NCBI RefSeq assembly: GCF_019083965.1
Contig: NZ_JAHRCY010000007.1
Span: 62,001-126,000 of the forward strand
Source of the DNA: Catellatospora tritici
GTDB taxonomy: Bacteria > Actinomycetota > Actinomycetes > Mycobacteriales > Micromonosporaceae
DNA length: 64,000 nt
Direction: 5' to 3'
The notes under the pieces were generated by a model, which saw only the letters and a list, made by a program, of their open reading frames with translations, did no database searches and was not told where the DNA came from. Of the stretch, positions 26,292-34,270 are shown one piece after another. Position 1 is the stretch's first letter. Each line of letters starts with the position of its first letter. The translations under genes and the position numbers were made by a program.

Positions 26292-28808
26292 GTGCGGTGG
26301 CAGAGTGCTGGGGTGGACCTGCTGCCGGACTGGCTCAACCGAGACCAGATCACGCACGTCGAACGGCTGCCCGCCCGCGCCGGACAGCGCGCGACCTGGC
26401 CGGACTGGGTGCCCGCGCCACTGGTCGAGGCCCTGGGCCGAGCCGGGATCAGCGCACCCTGGCAGCACCAGGCCGAAGCCGCCGAGCTCGCGCACCGCGG
26501 CGCCGATGTCGTCATCTCGACCGGCACCGGCTCCGGCAAGTCCCTGGCCTACCAGCTCCCGGCCCTGTCGGCGGTGCTCACCGACCCGCGCGCCCGGGTG
26601 CTCTACCTCGCCCCGACCAAGGCGCTGGCCGCCGACCAGTTCCGGACCCTGGCCGCGCTCGGCCTGTCCGGCGTGCGCGCGGCCGTCTGCGACGGCGACA
26701 CCCCCCGCGAGGAACGCGACTGGATCCGGCAGCACGCCAACATCATCCTCACCAACCCCGACCTGCTGCACCACAGCATCCTGCCGCAGCACACCCGCTG
26801 GTCCGGTGTGCTGCGCAACCTGCGCTACGTCATCGTCGACGAGAGCCACAGCTACCGCGGCGTCTTCGGCGCCCACGTCGCCCACGTCCTGCGCCGCCTC
26901 CGCCGCCTCACCACCCCCACCACCCCCGCCCCCGCCACCCCTCGCCCCGAGGAAAGGAAGGGCCCCTTCTTATCGCTTTCCGTAGGTGAAGGGCCCCTTC
27001 TTAACCCCGCCCCGAACTCTGCGGTCGGAGGGCCCGCGGTTGGCGACTCCGCCGCTGGGGACTCAGCCGCTGGGAACTCAGCCGCGAAGCGGAACGGCGG
27101 CGGGCCGGTCTTCCTGCTCGCCTCGGCCACCTCGGGCGATCCGGTAGGCAGCGCGAGCAGGCTCATCGGGCGGCCGGTCGTGGCGGTCACCGAGGACGCC
27201 GCGCCACGCGGATCGACCACGTTCGCGCTCTGGGAGCCACCGGAGCTGCCCGGTGTCGCCGCCGACGGCGACGCGACGCCGGTACGCCGCTCCGCCCTGC
27301 GCGAGACGTCCGACCTGCTCGCCGACGCGGTCGTCCAGGGGGTACGCACGCTGGCCTTCGTCCCCTCCCGCCGTGGCGCCGAAGTAGTCGCCGCGCAGGC
27401 CAAGGTCGCCCTCGAGGAGGCGCAGCCGGGGCTGGGCCGCCAGGTCGCCGCCTACCGGGCCGGTTACCTGGCCGAGGAGCGGCGCGCCCTGGAACGGTCG
27501 CTGGCCGACGGCAGGCTCACCGGCGTGGCCACCACCAACGCCCTCGAACTCGGCATCGACGTCACCGGGCTGGACGCGGTGCTGCTCGCCGGATACCCCG
27601 GCACCCGGGCCGCGATGTGGCAGCGGGCCGGGCGGGCCGGACGCAACGGGCGCGACGCGCTGTGCGTGCTCGTCGCCCGCGACGATCCGCTGGACACCTA
27701 CCTGATCCACCATCCGCATGCGCTGTTCGGCACCCCGGTCGAGGCGACCGTCTTCGACCCCGCCAACCCGTACGTGCTCGCGCCGCACCTGTGCACCGCC
27801 GCCGCCGAGCGCCCCCTGACCGAGGCCGACCTCCCCCTGTTCGGCGCCGACGAGGCCCTACTGAACGACCTCGTCGCCACCGGGGCCCTGCGCCGCCGCC
27901 CCACCGGCTGGTACTGGACCCACCCGCAGCGCCCCGACATCGACCTGCGCGGCACCGGCGGCCCGCCCGTCGCGGTCATCGAGGCCTCGACCGGCCGCCT
28001 CATCGGCACCGCCGACTCCGGCGCCGCTCACCACCACCTGCACCCCGGCGCCGTCTACACCCACCAGGGCCGCACCTACGTGGTGCAGGCGCTCGACCTC
28101 GCCGACGGGGTCGCCCTCGTCGAGGCGGAGAACCCGCCGTTCTCCACGCACGCCCGCGACACCATCGCGCTGACCGTGCTGGAGGTGCGGTCGTACCTCG
28201 ACTGCGGGCCGGTCGGGCTGTTCCTCGGCGAGGTCGAGGTGACCAGCCAGGTCGTGTCATTCCAGCGGCGGCGGATGGACAGCGGAGAGGTGCTGGGCAC
28301 CTGGCCGCTGGAGTTGCCCACCCGTACGCTGCGCACCGTCGCGGTCTGGGCCACCATCGCCGAGACCGCCGTCCCCGGGGTCGAGGACCTGCCCGGGGCG
28401 CTGCACGCCGCCGAACACGCCGCGATCGGGCTGCTGCCGCTGGTGGCCAGCTGCGACCGATGGGACATCGGCGGCCTGTCCACCGCCCGGCACGCCGACA
28501 CCGACGCGCCAACGATCTTCGTGTACGACGGTCACCCCGGCGGGGCCGGATTCGCCGAGCGGGCGTACGGGATGGTCGCGCACTGGCTGGGCGCCACGCG
28601 TACCGCCGTGGCCGACTGCTCGTGCGAGCGCGGCTGCCCGAGCTGCATCCAGTCCCCGAAGTGCGGCAACGGCAACAACCCCCTGCACAAGGCGGGCGCC
28701 GTCCGAATCCTCGACACCATCCTCACCAACCTCCCACCAGCCGACCCTCCGGGAACACCAGCGCCAGAGACAGGGCCAGAGACAGCGCCAGCGCCAACAG
28801 CCGGATAA
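26292..28808 (+). CDS. DECH-box helicase with C-terminal Cys cluster (MrfA/YprA-like)
   Basis: The 838-residue SF2 helicase corresponds to the family described as helicase/secretion-neighbourhood DECH helicases. Motif I is STGTGSGKS (about 77-85), motif II DESH (183-186), and motif VI around QRAGRAGRNG. A DUF1998-like end carries Cys776, Cys778, Cys782, Cys785 and Cys791, a probable metal site. Residues about 218-268 are an insert encoded by two repeat copies (26954-27005) plus low-complexity Gly/Ala sequence absent from the family plan. GTG 26292 is the open start, but GTG 26313 (MDLLPDWL) could also be used. It is divergent from bldG and precedes the tad locus, consistent with a DNA repair role next to secretion genes. 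Confidence 0.92.
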   Translation: MRWQSAGVDLLPDWLNRDQITHVERLPARAGQRATWPDWVPAPLVEALGRAGISAPWQHQAEAAELAHRGADVVISTGTGSGKSLAYQLPALSAVLTDPRARVLYLAPTKALAADQFRTLAALGLSGVRAAVCDGDTPREERDWIRQHANIILTNPDLLHHSILPQHTRWSGVLRNLRYVIVDESHSYRGVFGAHVAHVLRRLRRLTTPTTPAPATPRPEERKGPFLSLSVGEGPLLNPAPNSAVGGPAVGDSAAGDSAAGNSAAKRNGGGPVFLLASATSGDPVGSASRLIGRPVVAVTEDAAPRGSTTFALWEPPELPGVAADGDATPVRRSALRETSDLLADAVVQGVRTLAFVPSRRGAEVVAAQAKVALEEAQPGLGRQVAAYRAGYLAEERRALERSLADGRLTGVATTNALELGIDVTGLDAVLLAGYPGTRAAMWQRAGRAGRNGRDALCVLVARDDPLDTYLIHHPHALFGTPVEATVFDPANPYVLAPHLCTAAAERPLTEADLPLFGADEALLNDLVATGALRRRPTGWYWTHPQRPDIDLRGTGGPPVAVIEASTGRLIGTADSGAAHHHLHPGAVYTHQGRTYVVQALDLADGVALVEAENPPFSTHARDTIALTVLEVRSYLDCGPVGLFLGEVEVTSQVVSFQRRRMDSGEVLGTWPLELPTRTLRTVAVWATIAETAVPGVEDLPGALHAAEHAAIGLLPLVASCDRWDIGGLSTARHADTDAPTIFVYDGHPGGAGFAERAYGMVAHWLGATRTAVADCSCERGCPSCIQSPKCGNGNNPLHKAGAVRILDTILTNLPPADPPGTPAPETGPETAPAPTAG
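26954..27005. repeat. Two GGGCCC-centred repeat copies inside the helicase gene
   Basis: AAGGAAGGGCCCCTTCTTAT at 26954 and GTGAAGGGCCCCTTCTTAA at 26986 lie in frame within the helicase gene. A third copy, AAAGAAGGGCCCCTTCTTAT, occurs at 57201 in an intergenic region. The core AAGGGCCCCTT is palindromic. Confidence 0.85.
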
Positions 28809-29435
28809 CCGCCGGTGGCGAAGCAGGCCAGCGCGGGCACGATCAGCAGGCCCAGCAGGACCACGGGGTGGAGGAGGGCCCCGCAGTCTCGATCGCCGTC
28901 ACGCTCGCTGCTGCCTGGATCGCTCCTAACAGTCGCGATCGCTCCGTGCGGTTCACGATCGCTCCGTGCGTGCACGATGGCTCCAAGCTGTAAAGCGATC
29001 ACTCCACGCTGTAGGCGACCGCCGCGCGCCGCCATGACGAATACATCGATGTCGCCCAATCGCCCGGAGAGTGACCGCTGACAGCGATCTTGCAGCGTTC
29101 GCCCTCGGCATGATCGCCGTTGGCGGTCGGAATCTCGGATTCGGCCGAGGGCAACTCCCGGAAACTGACCGGAGAACGCGATCTTCGGGCGCCTGTGCCC
29201 CGATGATCGCTGCCAGCGGTCAAAACATGGCCCAGACCTTGCTGTTCTGACCGCTGACAGCGATCAACCCAGCGCCAAGGCCGAGGTCGGCGTAAGTGCG
29301 AGCTCCACGACCTCTCGTTGCGGTGCCAAGCCGCGAGGCACAGGTCCGGCCAGAACTCGGTCCGGCGTCCGTAACGAGGGTCAGCGTCGATGTTCCGAGC
29401 CAGGGCTCCGGGCCGAGACCTGGAGCCAGGGCTCC
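28809..29435. other. Non-coding repeat-rich stretch after the helicase
   Basis: No convincing gene lies between 28809 and 29760. Content includes short GATCGCT-containing direct repeats (28895-28975), a cluster of 18-base dyad arms (29073-29090, 29112-29129, 29166-29183, 29205-29222, 29248-29265) and, from 29411, a minisatellite. Open frames here are low-complexity shadows. Confidence 0.6.
29205..29265. repeat. 61-bp dyad element, second copy
   Basis: GATCGCTGCCAGCGGTCA (29205-29222) and TGACCGCTGACAGCGATC (29248-29265) are inverted (17 of 18 matching), with a 25-base spacer identical in length to that of the 2230-2290 element. A free arm identical to the second lies at 29073-29090. Confidence 0.8.
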
Positions 29436-29695
29436 GGCCGAGACCTCGAGCCGGGGTCCGGCCGAGACCTCGAGCCGGGGTCCGGCCGAGACCTCGAGCC
29501 GGGGTCCGGCCGAGACCTCGAGCCGGGGTCCGGCCGAGACCTCGAGCCGGGGTCCGGCCGAGTTCCCGGGTGGTGGTTTCTGGGCCGAGACCCCGGGCCG
29601 GGAGCCCGGGCCGAGACCCCGAGCCCGGAGCCTGGACCGAGACCCCGAGCCCGGAGCCCGGACCGAGACCCCGAGCCCGGAGCCCGGACCGGGAG
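29411..29695. repeat. 24-bp minisatellite with variant tail
   Basis: Five exact 24-base units starting GGCCGAGACCTCGAGCCG run from 29436 to 29555, preceded by one degenerate unit (from 29411) and followed by about four related 23-25-base variants (29582-29695, core GACCGAGACCCCGAGCCCGG). The unit length is a multiple of 3, so all frames stay open as peptide repeats, but no frame has a convincing start or composition. Confidence 0.85.
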
Positions 29696-29760
29696 CATGA
29701 GCCGAGATCCCGGGTCGGGATTCCGGGCCGAGGGGTGAGTTCGGCCCGGAACCGGGCGGT

Positions 29761-30702
29761 TCAGTCGTAAGCTCGCGGCGCGCGCCGCGAGCCCGGCTGG
29801 TCGCGCCGTAGCCGGTGGACCATGTCAGTGATCATTTCGGTCACCCGGTCCATGTCCCGCAGGTCGTGCCAGGTGAAGCGCAGTACCGTCCAACCGGCCC
29901 GAACCAGCCGGTTCTGCCGCGTACGGTCGTGTTGGAAGCGGTCGCCCGAGCTGTGCCACGCCCGGCCGTCGACTTCCACCGCCAGTTTCACCTCCTCGAA
30001 CCCGAGGTCGACCTCCCCGATGAGGCCGTCGGCATCGAAGACCGACAGGTTGGCCCGCCAACCCCTGACCCGGCGTCGCCGCAGTTCGCCGACCAGCAGC
30101 CGCTCGGCCGTGGACCGGGCACCGAGGGCGTGCCGCCGTACCGCGCCGACCAGGGCTCGCACCCCGGGACGCCCCACCTCGCCCCCGACCCTGCTCACGA
30201 ACTCGTCGAACGTGATCAGCCGTTGCTGGATCGCCCGGTCGAGGAGCACGTCGGCCGCGTCGGGTGGCAGCAGGCGTACGCAGTCGACGACGGTCCCGGC
30301 GGGACGGGTCAGCAGGAGCCCGTCGACCATGGTCACCTCGTCGTCCCGCAGGGCGGCTCGGCGCACCTCCACGCCGTCCAGCCGGACTCGGCGGTCTGCG
30401 GCCACCGTGAGCCAGGTCCGGCCGTCCAGCGGGTCGAGCCCGTACCGCCGTGCCGCCGACGGGCCGCACAGCACCGCGCCGGGCACCGCGAGTTGGGCTG
30501 CCCGGTCCAGCAGCCGGGCGGTCACCACCCGCCCGCCTCGGACCAGGACTTTCCCCAGCACCACCTGCCAGTCGCCGATCCGCACCCGTCGCCGAATCTG
30601 CTCGTCGGAGAACCCGCAGTCTCGAACCTGCCTCCGGGTGAACAGTCCCGACTGCTCCGCCGAGATCCGGTCCAGTCGCTGGTGATCGCCGCTTCGGGTC
30701 AC
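29761..30702 (-). CDS. AbiEi-like/DUF559 nuclease-fold protein in the tad operon
   Basis: The 313-residue protein has an N-terminal wing-like region (SAEQSGLFTRRQVRDCGFSD) similar to the AbiEi antitoxin start, and a C-terminal DUF559-type Vsr/MutH-like restriction fold: GEVDLGFEEVKLAVEVDGRA (about residues 232-255), then DRFQHDRTRQNRLVRAGWTV and an F-TWHDL end. The E-x-D plus E-V-D-G arrangement fits a PD-(D/E)XK core. GTG 30702 overlaps the stop of the preceding TadE/G-like gene (GTGA), so it is translationally coupled to the tad operon. The family is common and often solitary in actinobacteria; role unknown. Confidence 0.75.
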   Translation of the reverse strand: MTRSGDHQRLDRISAEQSGLFTRRQVRDCGFSDEQIRRRVRIGDWQVVLGKVLVRGGRVVTARLLDRAAQLAVPGAVLCGPSAARRYGLDPLDGRTWLTVAADRRVRLDGVEVRRAALRDDEVTMVDGLLLTRPAGTVVDCVRLLPPDAADVLLDRAIQQRLITFDEFVSRVGGEVGRPGVRALVGAVRRHALGARSTAERLLVGELRRRRVRGWRANLSVFDADGLIGEVDLGFEEVKLAVEVDGRAWHSSGDRFQHDRTRQNRLVRAGWTVLRFTWHDLRDMDRVTEMITDMVHRLRRDQPGSRRAPRAYD

Positions 30703-31283
30703 GGCACCGGCTCCCTCGTCGGTTGGTGACGGAAGTCCGCGATCGCGGCGGAGCCTGCGGCACCCGCCATCGCCCGAGGACCGGCGTCCGCGGGCCGCCG
30801 CGCACCCGCGTCGCGGCCGCCCGCCGCGGCCGCCGCCGTGCCTGTCGCCGTGCCTGTCGCCGTGCCTGTCGCCGTGTCTGTCTCCGGCGGCGCCGGTTCC
30901 GCCGCTTCCGACATCGCCGATTCCGCCGGCCGGTCCGCCGGGTGCGGGCGGTCGACCGAGGACGGATCGGTGACGCGGACCGGGCCGGCCACAGCGGTGG
31001 CGCTGGCGCCACCCGCGGCGGTCACCACTTGCACCTCGACCGTCAGGTCGAGCCCGTCCAGCTCACAGCTGGTCACCGTGCCGCCGTTGGCGGCCACCAG
31101 TTGCGCCGCCCGGGAACAGGCCGCGTCGGCGCCCTCGGCCGCGCGCGCCGCACCGGCCAGTGCGCCCAGGTCAGCCGCGGTATGCGCCTGCTCCCGGGCG
31201 ACGAGCCGCGCGCCGGTCGCCGCGAGTGACGTCCCGGCCAGCACGAACACCAGCCCGACCGCGAGCGCGGTCAGCGTGCTCAC
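30699..31283 (-). CDS. TadE/G-like secretion-neighbourhood protein
   Basis: The 194-residue protein starts GTG 31283 (MSTLTALAVGLVFVLAGTSL), with an N-terminal membrane segment and an Ala-rich helix (AREQAHTAADLGALAGAARAA). It then carries a C-pair (Cys57, Cys73) and a low-complexity tail including a (TATG)n tract (encoded by 12-bp repeats at 30838-30885). It matches the described helicase/secretion-neighbourhood TadE-like family by position and pattern. Start and stop overlap with both neighbours. It lacks a clear G/E prepilin cleavage site and is probably a minor pilus or envelope component. Confidence 0.75.
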   Translation of the reverse strand: MSTLTALAVGLVFVLAGTSLAATGARLVAREQAHTAADLGALAGAARAAEGADAACSRAAQLVAANGGTVTSCELDGLDLTVEVQVVTAAGGASATAVAGPVRVTDPSSVDRPHPADRPAESAMSEAAEPAPPETDTATGTATGTATGTAAAAAGGRDAGARRPADAGPRAMAGAAGSAAIADFRHQPTREPVP

Positions 31284-31570
31284 GGCGCCCCCGGTTCCCG
31301 GGCCGCCGTGGCCGAGCAGGTGAGCACCGTGACTTTGATCGACCGATGGACCGTCGCGGTGACCGTGTCGCGGGTGGACTCGACGCCGACTCCGCTCGGC
31401 ACGGTGTCGCCCCTGGCTGCCGCGAGCGCGGCGTCGCGGGCCGCGGCCGTGCAGCCCAGTTTGGTGGTGACCGCCGCGACCGCGCCCAGCCCGGCGACGA
31501 GCAGCAGGACGACGGCGGGTAGCGCCACCGCCAGTTCGGCGGTCGCGCTACCCCGGTCTCGTCGGATCAC
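31280..31570 (-). CDS. TadE-like pseudopilin
   Basis: The 96-residue protein starts GTG 31570 (VIRRDRGSATAELAVALPAV). The leader RRDRG is followed by SATAEL and a hydrophobic stretch (LPAVVLLLVAGLGAVAAV). The glycine with Glu at +5 is the class III prepilin peptidase site, so the leader would be removed and the rest inserted in the membrane. Two Cys in the C-terminal half (Cys40, Cys85) may form a disulphide. The start overlaps the upstream Flp stop by 4 bases and the stop overlaps the next gene by 4, so it is tightly coupled in the tad operon. Confidence 0.8.
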   Translation of the reverse strand: MIRRDRGSATAELAVALPAVVLLLVAGLGAVAAVTTKLGCTAAARDAALAAARGDTVPSGVGVESTRDTVTATVHRSIKVTVLTCSATAAREPGAP

Positions 31571-31890
31571 CCGAGCGCCCGCTGGACCACGCCGGCCAGC
31601 GCCGCCTGCACGCTTTCGCTGGTCAGCACCTTGAGCAGGATGCCCGCGAAAGCGACCGCCGCGAGCGTGCCGACGGCGTACTCGGCGGTGTTCATGCCCG
31701 CGTCGGGCGTGGTGACCCGGCGGCGCGGCGCGGTGCCGCGCCGGGTCGGCTGACCCGGGTCGACCGGCTGGTAGAGGTAGTCGGTCGGGTCGGCGAGCTC
31801 GGCCGGGTCGGCCTCGTCGAGCTCGGGTGCGACGGGCGGCAGCAGGTCGGGTTCGGTCGGGGTCTCGGTGATGGACGGTCGTCGCCGCAT
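31567..31890 (-). CDS. Flp-type pilin (DUF4244-like)
   Basis: The 107-residue protein has a long acidic N-terminal extension (TEPDLLPPVAPELDEADPAE) before a class IVb prepilin site: Gly, then MNTAEY, with Glu at +5 and Tyr at +6, followed by a hydrophobic helix (AVGTLAAVAFAGILLKVL). This is the Flp pilin pattern, cleaved by a TadV-type peptidase that is not in the window. ATG 31890 is preceded by AAAGGAG. It is the major pilin candidate of the tad operon and lies 26 bases after the fused TadB-TadC gene. Confidence 0.85.
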   Translation of the reverse strand: MRRRPSITETPTEPDLLPPVAPELDEADPAELADPTDYLYQPVDPGQPTRRGTAPRRRVTTPDAGMNTAEYAVGTLAAVAFAGILLKVLTSESVQAALAGVVQRALG

Positions 31891-31916
31891 GGGCGAACTC
31901 CTTTCGGTAACGGTTC

Positions 31917-33224
31917 TCAAAGCACCTCGCCGAGGACGGCGAGGACCACCGGCACCAGGCCGGCGAGCACGAAGGCGGGCAGGAAGCACAGCCCGAGCGG
32001 AAGCACGACGAGCACGGCGTTGCGCTGTGCGGTGGCCTGCCGCCGGAACCCCGCGTCGGCGCGCAGGTCGTCGGCGCACCGGTGCAGCGCTCCGGCCAGC
32101 GCCGTACCGCTGGCGGAGCTGCGCTCGACCGCGGCGGTGAGGCGTGCGGCCATCGGCAGGTCGGACAGGTGCTGCCACGCCTCGACGGGGGTGGCGCCCA
32201 GCCGAAGGCTGCGACCGATCCGGCGCAGCCGGGTGGCCAGCGGTCCGGGCAGCGCCGCCGCGACGGCGAGCACTGCCGCGTCGAGCGGTACGCCCGCGCG
32301 CAGCGCCGCCGCGACCAGGTCGGCGGCCCAGGGCAGCTCACCGACCGCCTGCTCACGTTCGAGCCGGACCGCGGTCGGCTCCTGCCGACCCAGCAGCAGC
32401 CAGGTGCCGGTGGCGGCGAGCGCCCCCACGCCCAGCCCGGCGGGCCGCGCAATGATCAGGCAGGTCCCGGCCCCGGCGGCGAGCGCCAGCAGCCACCGGG
32501 TACGGGTCGACGCGGGCTGCTGCCGCCGCCGCAGCCGCAGGCGTCGCAGCCTGCGCCGGGCGGCCCGACCGGGTGCGGGGGCGCCCGCACCCTTTGCGAG
32601 CCGCTGTGCCCACGCCAGACCCGCGGTCTGCAGCAGCACCGCCGCGAGCGCGCAGCCGACGCCGAGCGGGGTGTGCAGCAGGATCGCCAGCGGGTCGACC
32701 CCGATGAGGTAGCCGAGCCCGATCCCGCCGACCGGCAGTCCGGCGAGCAGGATCGCGGTGAGCTGCGTGCCCGCCGCCTGGGCGGTGGCCGTCGCGTCGG
32801 CGCGGTCGGCGGCCCGGCACTGCGCCTCGAGCCGTTCCAGCAGGTCGGCCAGGGGCGCGCCGGTCCCGTCGGCCAGCCGTCGGGCGGCGTGGACCTGGCG
32901 GTCGATCTCCTCGTCGGGCAGCAGCAGGGTCCGGCTCGGGGCGCCGGCACGCAGCTCGGCCGCGGCTGCCGCCAGCAGGTCCAGTGCGTCGGCGCGCAGG
33001 CGGCCCCGCTGCCGGTCGGCCCGAGCGCGGCGGCGCATCCGCAGGCCGAGCACGGTGTAGCAGGCGACGATGGCACCGGCGGCGATCGACCCGAGCAGCA
33101 GCGCCACTCCGCCCGCGGCCGCTGTCACGGCGGCGGCGGTCAGCGTCCGCCTGGGCGGCTGGAACGGCCGGTCGTGGTCGAGTCCGAGCAGCCTGCGGGC
33201 GCGCCGCGACGGCACGTATCTCAT
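31917..33224 (-). CDS. Fused TadB-TadC-like inner-membrane platform protein
   Basis: The 435-residue protein (ATG 33224, MRYVPSRRARRLLG) carries two T2SSF-type halves. The first half has helices LDLLAAAAAELRAGAP, ADLLERLEAQ and two membrane segments. The second, starting about residue 280 (VGELPWAADLVAAALRAGVP, then LSDLPMAARLTAAVERSSASG), has two more membrane segments at its end. In many actinobacteria TadB and TadC are separate short genes, so this looks like a fusion. The start overlaps the stop of TadA by 4 bases (ATGA). It is the membrane platform for assembling the Flp pilus. Confidence 0.8.
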   Translation of the reverse strand: MRYVPSRRARRLLGLDHDRPFQPPRRTLTAAAVTAAAGGVALLLGSIAAGAIVACYTVLGLRMRRRARADRQRGRLRADALDLLAAAAAELRAGAPSRTLLLPDEEIDRQVHAARRLADGTGAPLADLLERLEAQCRAADRADATATAQAAGTQLTAILLAGLPVGGIGLGYLIGVDPLAILLHTPLGVGCALAAVLLQTAGLAWAQRLAKGAGAPAPGRAARRRLRRLRLRRRQQPASTRTRWLLALAAGAGTCLIIARPAGLGVGALAATGTWLLLGRQEPTAVRLEREQAVGELPWAADLVAAALRAGVPLDAAVLAVAAALPGPLATRLRRIGRSLRLGATPVEAWQHLSDLPMAARLTAAVERSSASGTALAGALHRCADDLRADAGFRRQATAQRNAVLVVLPLGLCFLPAFVLAGLVPVVLAVLGEVL

Positions 33225-34270
33225 CGGCCGACCAGCCAGGTCGGCGGTGTGACGTCGCGTTCGCGCAGCAGACGGCACAGGCCGCCGGCGGCGGGGCCGG
33301 GTCCGGCGGCGGCGGTCCAGGCGGGGTGGGCGGTGACCAGCCGGTCCGGGCCGTCGGCCGCCAGCAGGCAGACGGCTTCGAGCACGCGGCCGCTCGGCGT
33401 ACGCCGCAGATGCAGCAGCACTCGCACCGCCGCCGCGACCTGGGCGTGCAGTGCGGCCCGGGGCAGCCCGCCGAGCAGGCCGAGGGCCTCCAGCCGGGCG
33501 GGCACGTCCCCGGCGGCGTTGGCGTGCAGGGTGCCCGCGCTGCCCTCGTGCCCGGTGTTCAGCGCGGCCAGCAGGTCCACAACCTCAGCGCCCCGGCATT
33601 CGCCGACCACCAGCCGATCCGGTCGCATCCGCAGCGCCTGCCGGACCAGTTCGGTGAGGCCGACGCCGCCGACCCCCTCCACGTTGGCGGTACGCGCCTG
33701 CAGCCCGATCGCGTGCGGGTGCACCGGCCGCAGCTCGGCGGAGTCCTCCACGACGACGATCCGCTCGCGGGCGGGAACCTGCGCCAGCAGCGCGTTGAGC
33801 AGCGTGGTCTTGCCCGAACCGGTCCCGCCGGAGATCAGCAGGGTCAGTCGGGCGGTCACCACGGCGTGCAGCAGCTCGGCCAGGCGTGGCGGCACCAGTT
33901 CGGCCAGCGACAGCGTGCGCTGCCGGAACGTACGCAGCGACAGGTACGGCCCGCCGGTGGCCACCGGCGGCAGCACCGCGTGCAGCCGGGTGCCGTCGGC
34001 CAGCCGCGCGTCGACGAACGGGGTCCCGTCGTCGAGGCGGCGTCCGGCCGCCGCCGCGAGCCGCTGCGCGAGTCGCCGTACGGCATCGGCCGACGGCATG
34101 GTCAGCTGCTCCCGGACCAGACCCTGGCCCCGGTCGGTCCACACCTGCACTCCGTTGACCAGCACGTCGGTGACTTCGGGGTCGGCCAGCAGCGGAGCGA
34201 GCGGCCCAGCGCCGACGAGGTCGCGCTCGGCACCCGGGCTGGTTCTGCGGATGGTGGCCAGGTCGCTCAC
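33221..34270 (-). CDS. tadA: TadA-like secretion ATPase (CpaF family)
   Basis: The 349-residue type II/IV secretion ATPase has an N-terminal all-beta/helical domain, then Walker A GGTGSGKT near residues 148-156 and an Asp/His-box region (the RIVVVEDSAELRP part). LVVGECRGAEVVDLLAALNTGHEGS is the Walker B/Glu-box segment. It powers Tad pilus assembly or secretion. The GTG start overlaps the TadZ stop (GTGA). It corresponds to the secretion-neighbourhood ATPase (Rv3659c-like). Confidence 0.92.
   Translation of the reverse strand: MSDLATIRRTSPGAERDLVGAGPLAPLLADPEVTDVLVNGVQVWTDRGQGLVREQLTMPSADAVRRLAQRLAAAAGRRLDDGTPFVDARLADGTRLHAVLPPVATGGPYLSLRTFRQRTLSLAELVPPRLAELLHAVVTARLTLLISGGTGSGKTTLLNALLAQVPARERIVVVEDSAELRPVHPHAIGLQARTANVEGVGGVGLTELVRQALRMRPDRLVVGECRGAEVVDLLAALNTGHEGSAGTLHANAAGDVPARLEALGLLGGLPRAALHAQVAAAVRVLLHLRRTPSGRVLEAVCLLAADGPDRLVTAHPAWTAAAGPGPAAGGLCRLLRERDVTPPTWLVGR

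Noticed and set aside
28532-29059. Minus-strand frame with a hydrophobic stretch after the helicase
   Set aside because: It overlaps the helicase end antisense and has no start with ribosome site; the hydrophobic pattern comes from the low-complexity helicase tail.
29296-29700. 134-residue frame with eight-residue repeats
   Set aside because: It is an artefact of the 24-bp minisatellite, open in several frames on both strands, without ribosome site or non-repeat homology.
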